DNA of 64,000 nucleotides from Sulfuritalea sp. (GCA_023700805.1 JAMPYF010000006.1:1-64000); one strand, 5' to 3'; shown: positions 38,754 to 47,758, numbered from the stretch's first letter. Notes: generated from the letters alone by a model not told the origin. Program-made: numbers and translations.

Positions 38754-40172
38754 ATGAACCCGCTTTTTCACGGCCTGCTGCTGCTCCTGGCATGGGCACC
38801 CCTGCCGCTTGGCAGCAATCGAACCTGGGCCTGGGCGATTCTGGTGGTCGGTGCCGGCCTGCTGGCGATGTTCTGGCTGGCGGGCTACCTGATCGGACGA
38901 TGCGGCCTCACCGACGCGTTTCGACGCGCGCGCTGGGCACTGGCGACGGGTGCCTTGTGGCTGCTTTACCTCGGATTGCAGTTCACACCCCTGCCCGCCG
39001 ACTGGATCCAGATCCTGTCGCCGCGGGCCCATGAGGCACATGCGCTTGCCGCCGGCGTGCTGGAGCATCCGCTTGCCGACACGCTGACCTTAAGCGTCGA
39101 TCCGCACGCGGCGCGCGATTTTTGGTTCAGGAGCCTGGCCTATGGCTGCATGTTCTGCCTGACGCTGTTGCTGGTCGATTCGCGACGACGCCTGGAGTTG
39201 CTACTCAAGACCCTGGTGATTTCAGGCACGCTGCAGGCGCTGTATGCCAGTGTGATGGTGCTGTCGGGCCTCGAATATGGCTTCTTGATCAAGAAATTCG
39301 TCGGCCAGGGAACGGCGACGGGAACCTTCGTCAATCGCAATCACCTGGCCGGCTATCTGAACTTGTGTCTGGCCGCGGGCATCGGCTTGATGATTTCCAA
39401 GCTGGGCGGCGAAGCCATCCACAGTTGGCGCCAGCGCCTGCGGTCCATCGTGCGCTTGCTGCTCGGCGAAAAGACACGTTTGCGTCTTTACCTGATCATT
39501 ATGGTGATCGGCCTGGTGCTGACCCGTTCGCGCATGGGCAACACGGCTTTCTTTGCGGGAACCTTCATCGTCGGCGCCATTGGCCTGCTGCTGATGCGCA
39601 ATGCGCCGCGATCGACCCTGCTGTTTCTGGCGAGCGTGGTGGCGCTGGATCTGCTGATCGTCGGCACCTGGTTCGGCGTCGATCAGGTGGCCAAGCGCAT
39701 CCAGCAGACCGAAGTCACGACCAACGCCGATAATCCGTTGCCCGCCGAGCACCGCGACGAAGTGGACCGGCAGACGGTCATCTATGCCAAGGATTACTGG
39801 CTGACCGGCTCGGGTGCCGGAAGCTACTACGTGACCTTCCCCGCATATAGCAGCCAGAGTATTACCGGCTTCTACGATCATGCGCACAACGATTACCTGC
39901 AGTTGTGGGCGGAGACCGGCGTGATCGGCCTCGGACTCTGCGCGCTGATCGTGGCGCTGGCGACCTGGCAGGCTTTGCAGTCGCTGCGACGCCGCAACGA
40001 CCCGCTGATGCGCGGCACGGCCTTCGGCGTGACGCTGGCCGTTTGCTGGCTGGCGATCCACAGCACTGTCGATTTCAACATGCAGATACCCGCCAATGCC
40101 CTGACCATGACGGTGATGCTGGCGCTGGCCTGGGTGGCGGCGACGGTACGGGGTGGGGATAGGCGGATGTAG
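38754..40172 (+). CDS. O-antigen ligase/polymerase family membrane protein (Wzy/WaaL-like)
   Basis: Many TM helices; ATGTFVNRNHLAGYLNLCLAAGIGL; LTRSRMGN; YDHAHNDYLQLWAETGVIGL. Confidence 0.9.
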   Translation: MNPLFHGLLLLLAWAPLPLGSNRTWAWAILVVGAGLLAMFWLAGYLIGRCGLTDAFRRARWALATGALWLLYLGLQFTPLPADWIQILSPRAHEAHALAAGVLEHPLADTLTLSVDPHAARDFWFRSLAYGCMFCLTLLLVDSRRRLELLLKTLVISGTLQALYASVMVLSGLEYGFLIKKFVGQGTATGTFVNRNHLAGYLNLCLAAGIGLMISKLGGEAIHSWRQRLRSIVRLLLGEKTRLRLYLIIMVIGLVLTRSRMGNTAFFAGTFIVGAIGLLLMRNAPRSTLLFLASVVALDLLIVGTWFGVDQVAKRIQQTEVTTNADNPLPAEHRDEVDRQTVIYAKDYWLTGSGAGSYYVTFPAYSSQSITGFYDHAHNDYLQLWAETGVIGLGLCALIVALATWQALQSLRRRNDPLMRGTAFGVTLAVCWLAIHSTVDFNMQIPANALTMTVMLALAWVAATVRGGDRRM

Positions 40173-40231
40173 GGGGGATGTGGACGGACTTCAGCGCGCC
40201 ATCCACCCTGGCCGACTGAAGTCGTCTCTAC
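40169..40231. repeat. REPIN-like element spanning the convergent intergenic space; supplies both stop codons
   Basis: GTAG...GACGGACTTCAGCGCGCC-ATCCACCCT-GGCCGACTGAAGTCGTCTCTAC; spacer is RC of the GGGTGGAT spacer at 34911. Confidence 0.75.
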
Positions 40232-40923
40232 AGGAGATGAGCCAGGTCGGAGCGCCGGTAGCGTTTAAGCAGGGACTGCAGGACGGGTTTCTGGTTGATC
40301 AGTTGCCACTGGGCCTGGGCTAGTATGGCTTGTTTCAAGGCTTCGTGCGCTGGCTCGGCAAGGGCCTGCCAGGTGGCGAGGCCGAGTTCGATGCCGATCA
40401 GTTGCACCTGTGGTTCCCAAGGGCTGCGACGCATGGCCTGCTGCAGCGATCCGGAGAATTCCTGGTCGATCTCGCCCAGCCGATACTTCATCAGCGCTAC
40501 ATTGACATATGCATGGCCCGAGGTCGGACGCCGCTCCAGCGCCTGGCGGAACCGGGCCAGGGCTTGCTGCCGCATGGCGCGCACCTCCGGGTCGTATGCC
40601 TGTCCGCGCTCGACGCGAACGGCATGGAAGCGTCCGAGGTCTTCGAGCAGGTTCGGATTGTTCGGGTCGAGGCCGCGCGCCTTGCTCAGGTCGGCCTGCA
40701 TCGCGTCGAGCTTGAATTGGTCAGGCACCCATTTGCCGGCACGCCAGCGCTCTATCTGGTAGCGAGGTTCCTGCGCCACCACGTCGGCCAGGCCGCGTTG
40801 CGCCGCCCCAAAAATGACAAAGGGGAAGGCAGCTAGCAAAATCAGGGGGAAGACGCGGTTGGGGGGGATGGCTGGCCGACTGAAGTCGGCCCTATGGGGG
40901 GCGGGTGTACGATGGGCATTCAT
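40228..40923 (-). CDS. membrane-anchored TPR-like EPS-locus protein
   Basis: One N-terminal TM then helical repeats (ARFRQALERRPTSGHAYVNVALMKYRLGEI); 4 bp overlap with the upstream phosphatase gene. Confidence 0.7.
   Translation of the reverse strand: MNAHRTPAPHRADFSRPAIPPNRVFPLILLAAFPFVIFGAAQRGLADVVAQEPRYQIERWRAGKWVPDQFKLDAMQADLSKARGLDPNNPNLLEDLGRFHAVRVERGQAYDPEVRAMRQQALARFRQALERRPTSGHAYVNVALMKYRLGEIDQEFSGSLQQAMRRSPWEPQVQLIGIELGLATWQALAEPAHEALKQAILAQAQWQLINQKPVLQSLLKRYRRSDLAHLL
40874..40895. repeat. REP-like element inside the 5' end of the TPR-like gene
   Basis: GGCCGACTGAAGTCGGCCCTAT; translated as HRADFSRPA. Confidence 0.7.
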
Positions 40924-41645
40924 GGCGAGGCTTTGCCGATGATCTCGGCCGGGCGGTCGCGAACCAGTTTCCAGGATTCCTCGTCACCGACGATCTTCGC
41001 TGCGGCGACGCGTCCTGGTTCAAGTTCGGGCGGTCTGGCATCCATGTTGTGGGCGTCGGAGGCGAGCACGGTGACCCAACCGCGCGACAGCAAGTCGACC
41101 GCGCGCGCCTGCGCGTGTTCGCCAAAGGTCCCGGCCACCGCACCCGCCGTGACTTGCAGCAGGCAGCCCAGCCGGACAAAGGGCAGCAACTTGTCGATGC
41201 TGCGCAGGACGTCCTTATTGCGCTCGGGATGGGCAATCATCGGCCGGATGCCCTGCTTCAGCAGCCAGACGACCAGCTTGTCCGCACCGACCGGTACATG
41301 GCTATGGGGCAGTTCGAGCAGAATGACACGCTCGCCCTGCCAGTGGCCAAGATACGGAATCTGCTCTTCGCCGACCCAGGACAGGATCTCGTGATCGAGC
41401 CGCACCTCGGCCGAGCATCGTATTTCCAGCGCAATGCCTTCGGCATCGAGCGACTGCTGGAAGTTGGCTGCGGCTGCGCGGATATTGGCGGCCCGATTGG
41501 CGTAGCGGCCCGGATGCATGTGGGGGGTTACGACGGAAGTGCGTACTCCCGCTGCGACGGCATGCCGCGCGAGGCGCAAAGCGCTTGCCAGGTCTTCCGG
41601 ACCGTCATCGATACCGGGAAGCAGGTGGCAATGTAGGTCAATCAC
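40920..41645 (-). CDS. PHP-type tyrosine-protein phosphatase (CpsB/CapC/YwqE-like)
   Basis: MIDLHCHLLPGIDDGPEDLASALRLARHAVAAGVRTSVVTPHMHPG; MIAHPERN. Confidence 0.92.
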   Translation of the reverse strand: MIDLHCHLLPGIDDGPEDLASALRLARHAVAAGVRTSVVTPHMHPGRYANRAANIRAAAANFQQSLDAEGIALEIRCSAEVRLDHEILSWVGEEQIPYLGHWQGERVILLELPHSHVPVGADKLVVWLLKQGIRPMIAHPERNKDVLRSIDKLLPFVRLGCLLQVTAGAVAGTFGEHAQARAVDLLSRGWVTVLASDAHNMDARPPELEPGRVAAAKIVGDEESWKLVRDRPAEIIGKASP

Positions 41646-43915
41646 GCCTTCGTGGAAGAATACCCGCTGCTGTAGCTATATTTCTTACCATAGCCGTAGG
41701 CACTGTATTTTCCGTACCCGTAATAGCGATCGGCTTTTTCGCGGTCGATCTGGTTGATCACGACACCCAGAATATGGGCCTTGGCTTCGCGCAGGCGATC
41801 GAGACCGCCCAGCGCGACCTGGTAGGGCGTGGAATCCGCCTTGACCACGTAGATCACCGAGTGGGCATACTGCGCCAGGATCAGCGGATCGCTGACCAGT
41901 TGCAGCGGCGGGCTGTCGATGATGACGACGTCGAAGCTCTCTTCCAGCCACTTCATCGCCTCGGCAAAGCGAATCGAAGACAGCAGTTCCAGCGGATTCG
42001 GCGGTACCACGCCGCTGGGAATGATATGAATGCCAAGTTCCTTGTTGAAATGCATGCATTCCGAGGTCGGGTCGGAACCCGAGACGAGATTCGCCAGACC
42101 CTTGCTGTTGGAATTAACGCCGAGCACTTTTGCCACCGTGGGACGCCGCATGTCGGCATCGATCAAGCAGACCTTGCGCACCTGGCCGAGGGCGAGCGCG
42201 ATATTGGTCGCCACCGAGGTCTTGCCTTCGCCCGGAATCGACGATGTCACCAGCAATACCTTGTGCGGTGCATCGATCGAGGAGAGCATGACGCCGGTAC
42301 GAATCGAGCGTATCTCTTCGGAAAACCCGGGGTCCTTGTCCTTGATGAAGGCAATCTGCAGATCACCTGCCTCGACCTTGCCCTTGATGCGCGGCAATTG
42401 TCCCAGCATCGATTGACGCAACTTGGTGTCGACGTCCTCGGCAGTCTTGATGGTGTTGTCGAGGTATTCGAGCAGCAATGCCAACATGATGCCGAGGATC
42501 AGCCCGACTACCGCGGCGATGCCTATGATTCTTGCCTTCTTCGGGCTATAAGGCGCTGCTCTTACCACGGCAGGATCGACGACGCGGGCGATCGGCGACT
42601 GCAGGTCACCGGCGACGTTGGTTTCCTTCATGCGGGTGGTGAACATCTCATACAGACTCTTGTTCGAGGCCACTTCGCGCTCGAGTACGCCGAGTTCGTA
42701 TTCCTTGCGGTTCATGCCGAGAATGTCGCCCTTGCTTTGCGCCAACGCGCGCTCCACCGACGATTCCTGGGCGCGGGCGAGTTCGTATTCCTTGGTGATG
42801 CTGGTGACGATGGTGTCGATCTGGCGCTTGGTGTTGTCGCGCGCTGCGCGGAACTCCGCATCCGCGGTCTGGCGCTTGGGGTGATCGGGGCCGTATTTCT
42901 TGGCGGCATCCGCCAATTTGCTCTCGGCAGCTGTCTCCACGCCCTTCAATTGGACGTAGAGCGAGCTTTTCTGGATGGCCGGGATCGATTCTATATCCAG
43001 CTTGGATTTCTGCGCACCCTGCACCTGCTGGTACGCTGCCTCGGCCTCAGCCCGTTTCTGCCGAGCCGAAACCAAACCTTCGGAAAGCTGTTCGAGCTGC
43101 CGGGATGCCCCGCTTTGCGCCACGCCCTTGGCGTCGATGATGCGTTCGCGCTCGCGAAACTGCTGCAAGGCCCGCTCCGATTCTTCGAGCTTCTTGCGCA
43201 GGCCTGTCAGGCGCTCGGTCAACCACGCGCCGGCTTTCTGGGTCATTGCCAGCCGCGCATCCATGTCCGCCTCGATGAAGCCATCGGCGACCCAGTTCGC
43301 GGCGTTGGCGGCGAATTCCTTGTCCGGGCTCTCATAACTGATCTTGATCAGCTGGCTGTTGCGTACCAGTTCGATCGTCAGTTCCCTCTTGAAGCGGCCG
43401 ACTACCGCAGCCTGGAGTTTCTCAGGGCTGAATTTTTCGGAATCGTCCTCGCCGAACCAGGACGCCGGCACCAGCTTCTTGAGCGAGAAACCGCTGTCCT
43501 GCTGCTGACGCGGATCCATCACGGGATGATCCACCAGCTTCATCTTGCTGACGATGCGACGGGCCAGTTCTTCCGACTTGAGGATCTCGGCCTGGGTCTG
43601 GTAGTACTCGCGGTTGCTGCTCATCGAGCTGTAGACTTCCTCGATGCCGACCACCTTGCTCTTGTTCGATTCCAGCATCAGCGTCGCGGTAGAGCGGTAG
43701 GTCGGCTGAATCGAATAGACCACCAGCATCGTTACCAGCGCAATGGCCGCCGCCAGTCCCAAGGCGCTCCACTTATGCTTTGAAACGCTGCGGCGCCAGA
43801 ACCGCAACTGTTCGGCCAGGCGGTCGGCGTCCTGCTCAGGCCTGTCGAACGGGACGTATACGGACTGCACTTGCACAGGAGCAGCCGGAAGAACTGGTGC
43901 CGCGGGATGATTCAT
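41642..43915 (-). CDS. polysaccharide biosynthesis tyrosine autokinase (Wzc/BY-kinase)
   Basis: Wzz domain; VTSSIPGEGKTSVATNIALALGQ, CLIDADMRRP, VVIIDSPP; C-terminal Tyr cluster RYYGYGKYSAYGYGKKYSYSSGY. Confidence 0.95.
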   Translation of the reverse strand: MNHPAAPVLPAAPVQVQSVYVPFDRPEQDADRLAEQLRFWRRSVSKHKWSALGLAAAIALVTMLVVYSIQPTYRSTATLMLESNKSKVVGIEEVYSSMSSNREYYQTQAEILKSEELARRIVSKMKLVDHPVMDPRQQQDSGFSLKKLVPASWFGEDDSEKFSPEKLQAAVVGRFKRELTIELVRNSQLIKISYESPDKEFAANAANWVADGFIEADMDARLAMTQKAGAWLTERLTGLRKKLEESERALQQFRERERIIDAKGVAQSGASRQLEQLSEGLVSARQKRAEAEAAYQQVQGAQKSKLDIESIPAIQKSSLYVQLKGVETAAESKLADAAKKYGPDHPKRQTADAEFRAARDNTKRQIDTIVTSITKEYELARAQESSVERALAQSKGDILGMNRKEYELGVLEREVASNKSLYEMFTTRMKETNVAGDLQSPIARVVDPAVVRAAPYSPKKARIIGIAAVVGLILGIMLALLLEYLDNTIKTAEDVDTKLRQSMLGQLPRIKGKVEAGDLQIAFIKDKDPGFSEEIRSIRTGVMLSSIDAPHKVLLVTSSIPGEGKTSVATNIALALGQVRKVCLIDADMRRPTVAKVLGVNSNSKGLANLVSGSDPTSECMHFNKELGIHIIPSGVVPPNPLELLSSIRFAEAMKWLEESFDVVIIDSPPLQLVSDPLILAQYAHSVIYVVKADSTPYQVALGGLDRLREAKAHILGVVINQIDREKADRYYGYGKYSAYGYGKKYSYSSGYSSTKA

Positions 43916-43917
43916 GG

Positions 43918-44475
43918 TCAGAAAAAGCTCTCTTCAACGGTAATGATGTCTCCCGGATTCACGAGAGTGGATTGATCGACTTTGACCGGGGTCTGCGTCT
44001 TGTCGTCCTCGCGAATCACGAAGATTTTCTCTTTCGACGCGCGCTCCTTGAAGCCGCCGGCCAGCGAAATCGCCTTGCGTATGGTCAGGCCCGGCAGAAA
44101 TGGATAAGCGCCGGATTTTTCGACCTGGCCATTGACAAAGAAAGGACGATACTCTTCGATGGTGACCGACACCACGGGATTGAGTAGATATTTCCCGCGC
44201 AGGCCGTCGGCGATCAGGGCCTCCAGTTCGGCGACGCGTTTTCCCAGCACCCTGATCTCGCCAATAATCGGAAAGGAGATGGTGCCGGCATCACTCAGGC
44301 GGATTTTTTCGCGCTTCAGGTCATCCTCACCCAGCACGCGGATGCTGACCACATCGCCGGACGCCAGCCGATAGGACGACAAAAGACTTTGACCGCTTGT
44401 CGCAGTCTGCCCAATCGATGCGAATGACATTATCCAAAAGCCTGCCAGCAGCAGGCATTTGTACAGTCCGCTCAT
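43918..44475 (-). CDS. polysaccharide export protein (Wza-like, Poly_export/SLBB)
   Basis: YRLASGDVVSIRVLGEDDLKREKIRLSDAGTISFPIIGEIRVLGK; FFVNGQVEKSGAYPFLPGLTIRKAISLAGG. Confidence 0.93.
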   Translation of the reverse strand: MSGLYKCLLLAGFWIMSFASIGQTATSGQSLLSSYRLASGDVVSIRVLGEDDLKREKIRLSDAGTISFPIIGEIRVLGKRVAELEALIADGLRGKYLLNPVVSVTIEEYRPFFVNGQVEKSGAYPFLPGLTIRKAISLAGGFKERASKEKIFVIREDDKTQTPVKVDQSTLVNPGDIITVEESFF

Positions 44476-44511
44476 TGAAAAAAGCCTCTCAAGAAGATAA
44501 GCAACGCAAAA

Positions 44512-44542
44512 AATTAGAGGGGGGAATATCCCCCCTCTAATT
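44512..44542 (-). terminator. strong internal Rho-independent terminator between OMP gene and wza-like gene
   Basis: AATTAGAGGGGGG-AATAT-CCCCCCTCTAATT, 13-bp perfect stem followed on the minus strand by a T tract. Confidence 0.85.
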
Positions 44543-44579
44543 CTATCAAAGGACTTACAGGACGACTAGCGCGCCGGCG

Positions 44580-45845
44580 TCAGATCGCGGCGTTGAGGAA
44601 CACGCTGTAGATGTTGCGCTTGTAGGAGAAAGCAGCGACATTGGAGTCCTTGTCCGTGTAATCATAACCCGCGCCGACCCTGAAGTTGCGTGTCCATTGG
44701 TAATTCAGCTTCAGGCCGTAGGCGTTGATCTTGTCGGTTTGCGGCGTTGCCACACCGGCGTTGTACTGGTAGTCGGTCTTGGTGTTGCTGTAGGTGACGA
44801 CGCTGGAAAGCCGGCTGTTCCAGGCGTGGTTCCAGGCGACACCGTACTTGCTGTCGATCGAGGCATTGCCGATCGTCGCTTCGTTGGTGCTTCTACCGGT
44901 ATTGAAGTCAAAGTTGGAGTAGGTCAGCGGGCTCCATTTGATTGTTCCATCCCAGCTCGATCCGGAGAAATCACGAAGGCTGCCGTCGGAAAAATCCTTC
45001 TTCATGGTACCGACCTTGAATATGCCGGTGGTCTTAGCAGCGGCTTCCCAGGTCACGCCCACCAGGAACCTGCGATCGGTACTGTCCAGCGTGGTCCAGT
45101 TGGGAACGCCGCCGACGCCGGTAAAGGAGGCCAGCTTGTAATCCACTTTGGTCTGAGTGGCCTGGAACAGCAGTTGCGTCTTCGGCATGACGCGCCAGAA
45201 GAAGGTGGCGCCGATCGTGGAATCGTCACGGTCGCGCTTGGTGTTGTCCGGATTGCCGAAGGCATCCGACTTGAAATTGTCGTAGCGCTTCGAGACCAAA
45301 CCACCATCCAGCTCGATGCGGCCCTGTGCGCCTTCGGCGCCAAACCCTGCGAGGCCCTTGAACGTCGATTGGTGCCACTTGTCGGGGTTGGCGTGGGTGG
45401 TAGCCCCCGGCACGGAACCCTGATCGTCATGACCCTGCAGATATTCGGCCGTAAGCTTCAGGCCGGAACGCCCGGAAAATACCCAGGTGGCATTGCCGGT
45501 GAGGCCCTGATCGGTGTAGTTTGCCGACGAAGCGCTACTGTAGGAACCGTGCTCGACCCTGTAAGTGGCGTCGTAGGTGTGCGGACCGTCCTTGGCTTCC
45601 AGCTTTATCTTCGGCGCGATAACAGTGATGTTCGAACTGTTCTTGTTGTTTGCCTGAGAATAGATGTTGTCGTTCGACTTGAAGGTCAAGTCCGCTTCGG
45701 GATAGACCGTCACCGGGCCCCAGGGAATTCCCGCCGGCTTGCCGAAGCCCGCCTCCTGCGCGGCTACGGGCATCGTGGTGGCAGCGAACAGCGATGCAAT
45801 CGCGGCGCTGAGGAGGCTGGTATCAAGTCGCATATTTTTTTTCAT
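44580..45845 (-). CDS. outer-membrane beta-barrel protein of EPS locus (BBP2/EpsL-like)
   Basis: Signal peptide; WGPVTVYPEADLTFKSNDNIYSQANNKNSSNITVIAPKIKLEAKDGPHTYDATYRVEHG; C-terminal RNIYSVFLNAAI. Confidence 0.83.
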   Translation of the reverse strand: MKKNMRLDTSLLSAAIASLFAATTMPVAAQEAGFGKPAGIPWGPVTVYPEADLTFKSNDNIYSQANNKNSSNITVIAPKIKLEAKDGPHTYDATYRVEHGSYSSASSANYTDQGLTGNATWVFSGRSGLKLTAEYLQGHDDQGSVPGATTHANPDKWHQSTFKGLAGFGAEGAQGRIELDGGLVSKRYDNFKSDAFGNPDNTKRDRDDSTIGATFFWRVMPKTQLLFQATQTKVDYKLASFTGVGGVPNWTTLDSTDRRFLVGVTWEAAAKTTGIFKVGTMKKDFSDGSLRDFSGSSWDGTIKWSPLTYSNFDFNTGRSTNEATIGNASIDSKYGVAWNHAWNSRLSSVVTYSNTKTDYQYNAGVATPQTDKINAYGLKLNYQWTRNFRVGAGYDYTDKDSNVAAFSYKRNIYSVFLNAAI

Positions 45846-45883
45846 CTTCACTATCCCAATGTTTGAAATCGTAAAACTGGCGC

Positions 45884-46441
45884 TCAACTGCAGCTGACTG
45901 AGCACAGCGTCGTCGTGGTCGGTGTGGCGACAGGACTGCTCAGGACCGTAACTGTTTGTAGAGCGGCCGCAACCGCAGCCGCTACCACCGTGGCGGATGA
46001 CGGAACTGCGGCAACCACTGCCGCCTGCACCGCCATTGCCGAAGCAGGAACCGCCGCAACTACTGCCGAAGCGATGGCCGCTGCCGCTGCCGGGGCCGCT
46101 GTTGCAGCCGCTGCCGCAATCGTCGCCGCTGCCGCCGGAGCCGCTGTGGCCGCCGCTGCCGCGATGGCCGCCGCTGCCGCCGGCGAGGCGCGTACCGCCG
46201 CAGTCACCGCCGCTGCCTGATCAATGCCGGATACCGTGACCAGAACCGAAATCAGGGAGCTCATGTTCAGACCTGCTGATGCGGCGCTCGCGACGATCGC
46301 CGAAACATCCTGGCCGGCGGCCTGCTGTGCCGCAACCTCAGCCCGAATCTGACCGCTGTTCATGTTCGCCACAAAAGCCGCATGCGATGAAAGGGAAATC
46401 GCATAAATCGCTGATGCAACAATGAGTTGTATTAACTTCAT
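45884..46441 (-). CDS. secreted Ala-rich protein with tandem 15-residue repeats
   Basis: Signal peptide MKLIQLIVASAIYAISLSSHAAF; five 15-aa units starting x-P; flanked by same-strand EPS genes. Confidence 0.78.
   Translation of the reverse strand: MKLIQLIVASAIYAISLSSHAAFVANMNSGQIRAEVAAQQAAGQDVSAIVASAASAGLNMSSLISVLVTVSGIDQAAAVTAAVRASPAAAAAIAAAAATAAPAAAATIAAAAATAAPAAAAAIASAVVAAVPASAMAVQAAVVAAVPSSATVVAAAVAAALQTVTVLSSPVATPTTTTLCSVSCS
45962..46186 (-). repeat. five tandem 45-bp coding repeats
   Basis: SPAAAAAIAAAAATA / APAAAATIAAAAATA / APAAAAAIASAVVAA / VPASAMAVQAAVVAA / VPSSATVVAAAVAAA. Confidence 0.85.
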
Positions 46442-46567
46442 GAGATTACCCTTTAAAACTGTGTCACTTCCTCGCGAGAATACGCGAGATTGCCCAGCAG
46501 TCAATCGGAAATTACACACCCAATGTGCTCGTGTGGCTAAAACGCCACGACCAAAAACAATCTTAGC

Positions 46568-47758
46568 TTAATGCCAAAACCCCTTCAAGCTCAGAGACGA
46601 GGTCTTTACCGAACTATTCAGCAGACCATCCACCACCGCCATTGCTTCCTGATGCCCTTGCTCGGCACTCCGCGTATACCACTTCAGTGCCTGATCGGTA
46701 TCCCGCGGCCCCCCCGAACCTTCGTTCAGCATTTGCGCCAAATTGTACATGGCATTCGCATCACCGTCTTCAGCGGCCTGCTTGAAATAACCTCTTGCTT
46801 TGTCGGGTTGTTGTAAAACCACAAATCCATCGCGGTAAATCTCACCCAATCGATTCGTGGCGGCCCGATGGCCGGCTTCATGGGCTTTGGCAAACCATCC
46901 GACGGCTTCCTTGCGCTCTGGCTCCACACGAGATTTCGCCAGGACCGCGCCCAAGGCAAATTGGGCCTCGCGATGGCCGGCAGTTGCTGCAATTCGATAG
47001 GAATTGCGCACCGCATCGCGATCACTATCCGCAGCGCCTTCGCGCGTGCGCGCCAATAGGTAGTGCGCGACAGGATCCTGGGCTTTTGCAGCTTGCTGCA
47101 ACCAGTCGGCAGCGGCCTTCTTGTCCCTGGCCACCCCACGGCCGGCCAACAGGTGGATCGCTGCCGCCACCTGGGCGCCGACATGCCCCTGACCAGCGGC
47201 CTTAACGAATAGTTGATACGCCTGGGTATCGTCGTGCGCCACGCCGGGCTGGGCCAGCAACCTGCCGAGATGATATTGGCCGTCGCGATCATCCAGGCGG
47301 GCGGCCTGCCGCAACCACTGCCAGGCTGATTCGCGTGCCTCGGGCCCGCGATCCTGCAGCAACAAGCGGCCGAGTGCGGCCATGGCTTGCGGTTCGCCGC
47401 GGTCGGCGGCCAGCCGATACCAGCGCATGGCCTCTTCGCGGCTCTTCGCGGTACCACGCCCCTCTTCGTGCAGCGAACCCAACAGCGCAGCTGCGCGCGG
47501 ATGGTTGGCGACGGAAGCGGCCTGAAGCATGGGCAAGGCGCGCGCCGGTTCACCTATCCGGGCGTAGGTCTGCCCGACTTGCCACTGCGATTCCGTATCG
47601 CCCCGCCGGGCCTTTCTTACCAAGGCAATGAAGCCGGCCCGATCCTCGGCTTGCTCATAACTCAGTGCCGGCTTTTCTGGCTCGGTGGCAGAGGCCTGCC
47701 CTGTGACCAGGACGCGAAGCAGGCAAAATGCCGCGCACGCTTCCCTACATCCCCTCAT
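46568..47758 (-). CDS. Sel1-like repeat protein
   Basis: Repeated AxxxLGxLxxxGxGxxxDxxxAxxWxxxAAxxG units. Confidence 0.92.
   Translation of the reverse strand: MRGCREACAAFCLLRVLVTGQASATEPEKPALSYEQAEDRAGFIALVRKARRGDTESQWQVGQTYARIGEPARALPMLQAASVANHPRAAALLGSLHEEGRGTAKSREEAMRWYRLAADRGEPQAMAALGRLLLQDRGPEARESAWQWLRQAARLDDRDGQYHLGRLLAQPGVAHDDTQAYQLFVKAAGQGHVGAQVAAAIHLLAGRGVARDKKAAADWLQQAAKAQDPVAHYLLARTREGAADSDRDAVRNSYRIAATAGHREAQFALGAVLAKSRVEPERKEAVGWFAKAHEAGHRAATNRLGEIYRDGFVVLQQPDKARGYFKQAAEDGDANAMYNLAQMLNEGSGGPRDTDQALKWYTRSAEQGHQEAMAVVDGLLNSSVKTSSLSLKGFWH

Noticed and set aside
41585-43783. 732-aa plus-strand ORF opposite Wzc
   Set aside because: Antisense artefact of the kinase gene; no recognisable domain.
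45962-46186. CRISPR-like direct repeats
   Set aside because: 45-bp periodicity without unique spacers and in-frame with a protein; it is a coding repeat.
45915-46220. Ala-rich 101-aa plus-strand ORF opposite the repeat protein
   Set aside because: Repeat DNA rich in GCC/GGC gives Ala on both strands; only the minus frame has a signal peptide and EPS-operon orientation.
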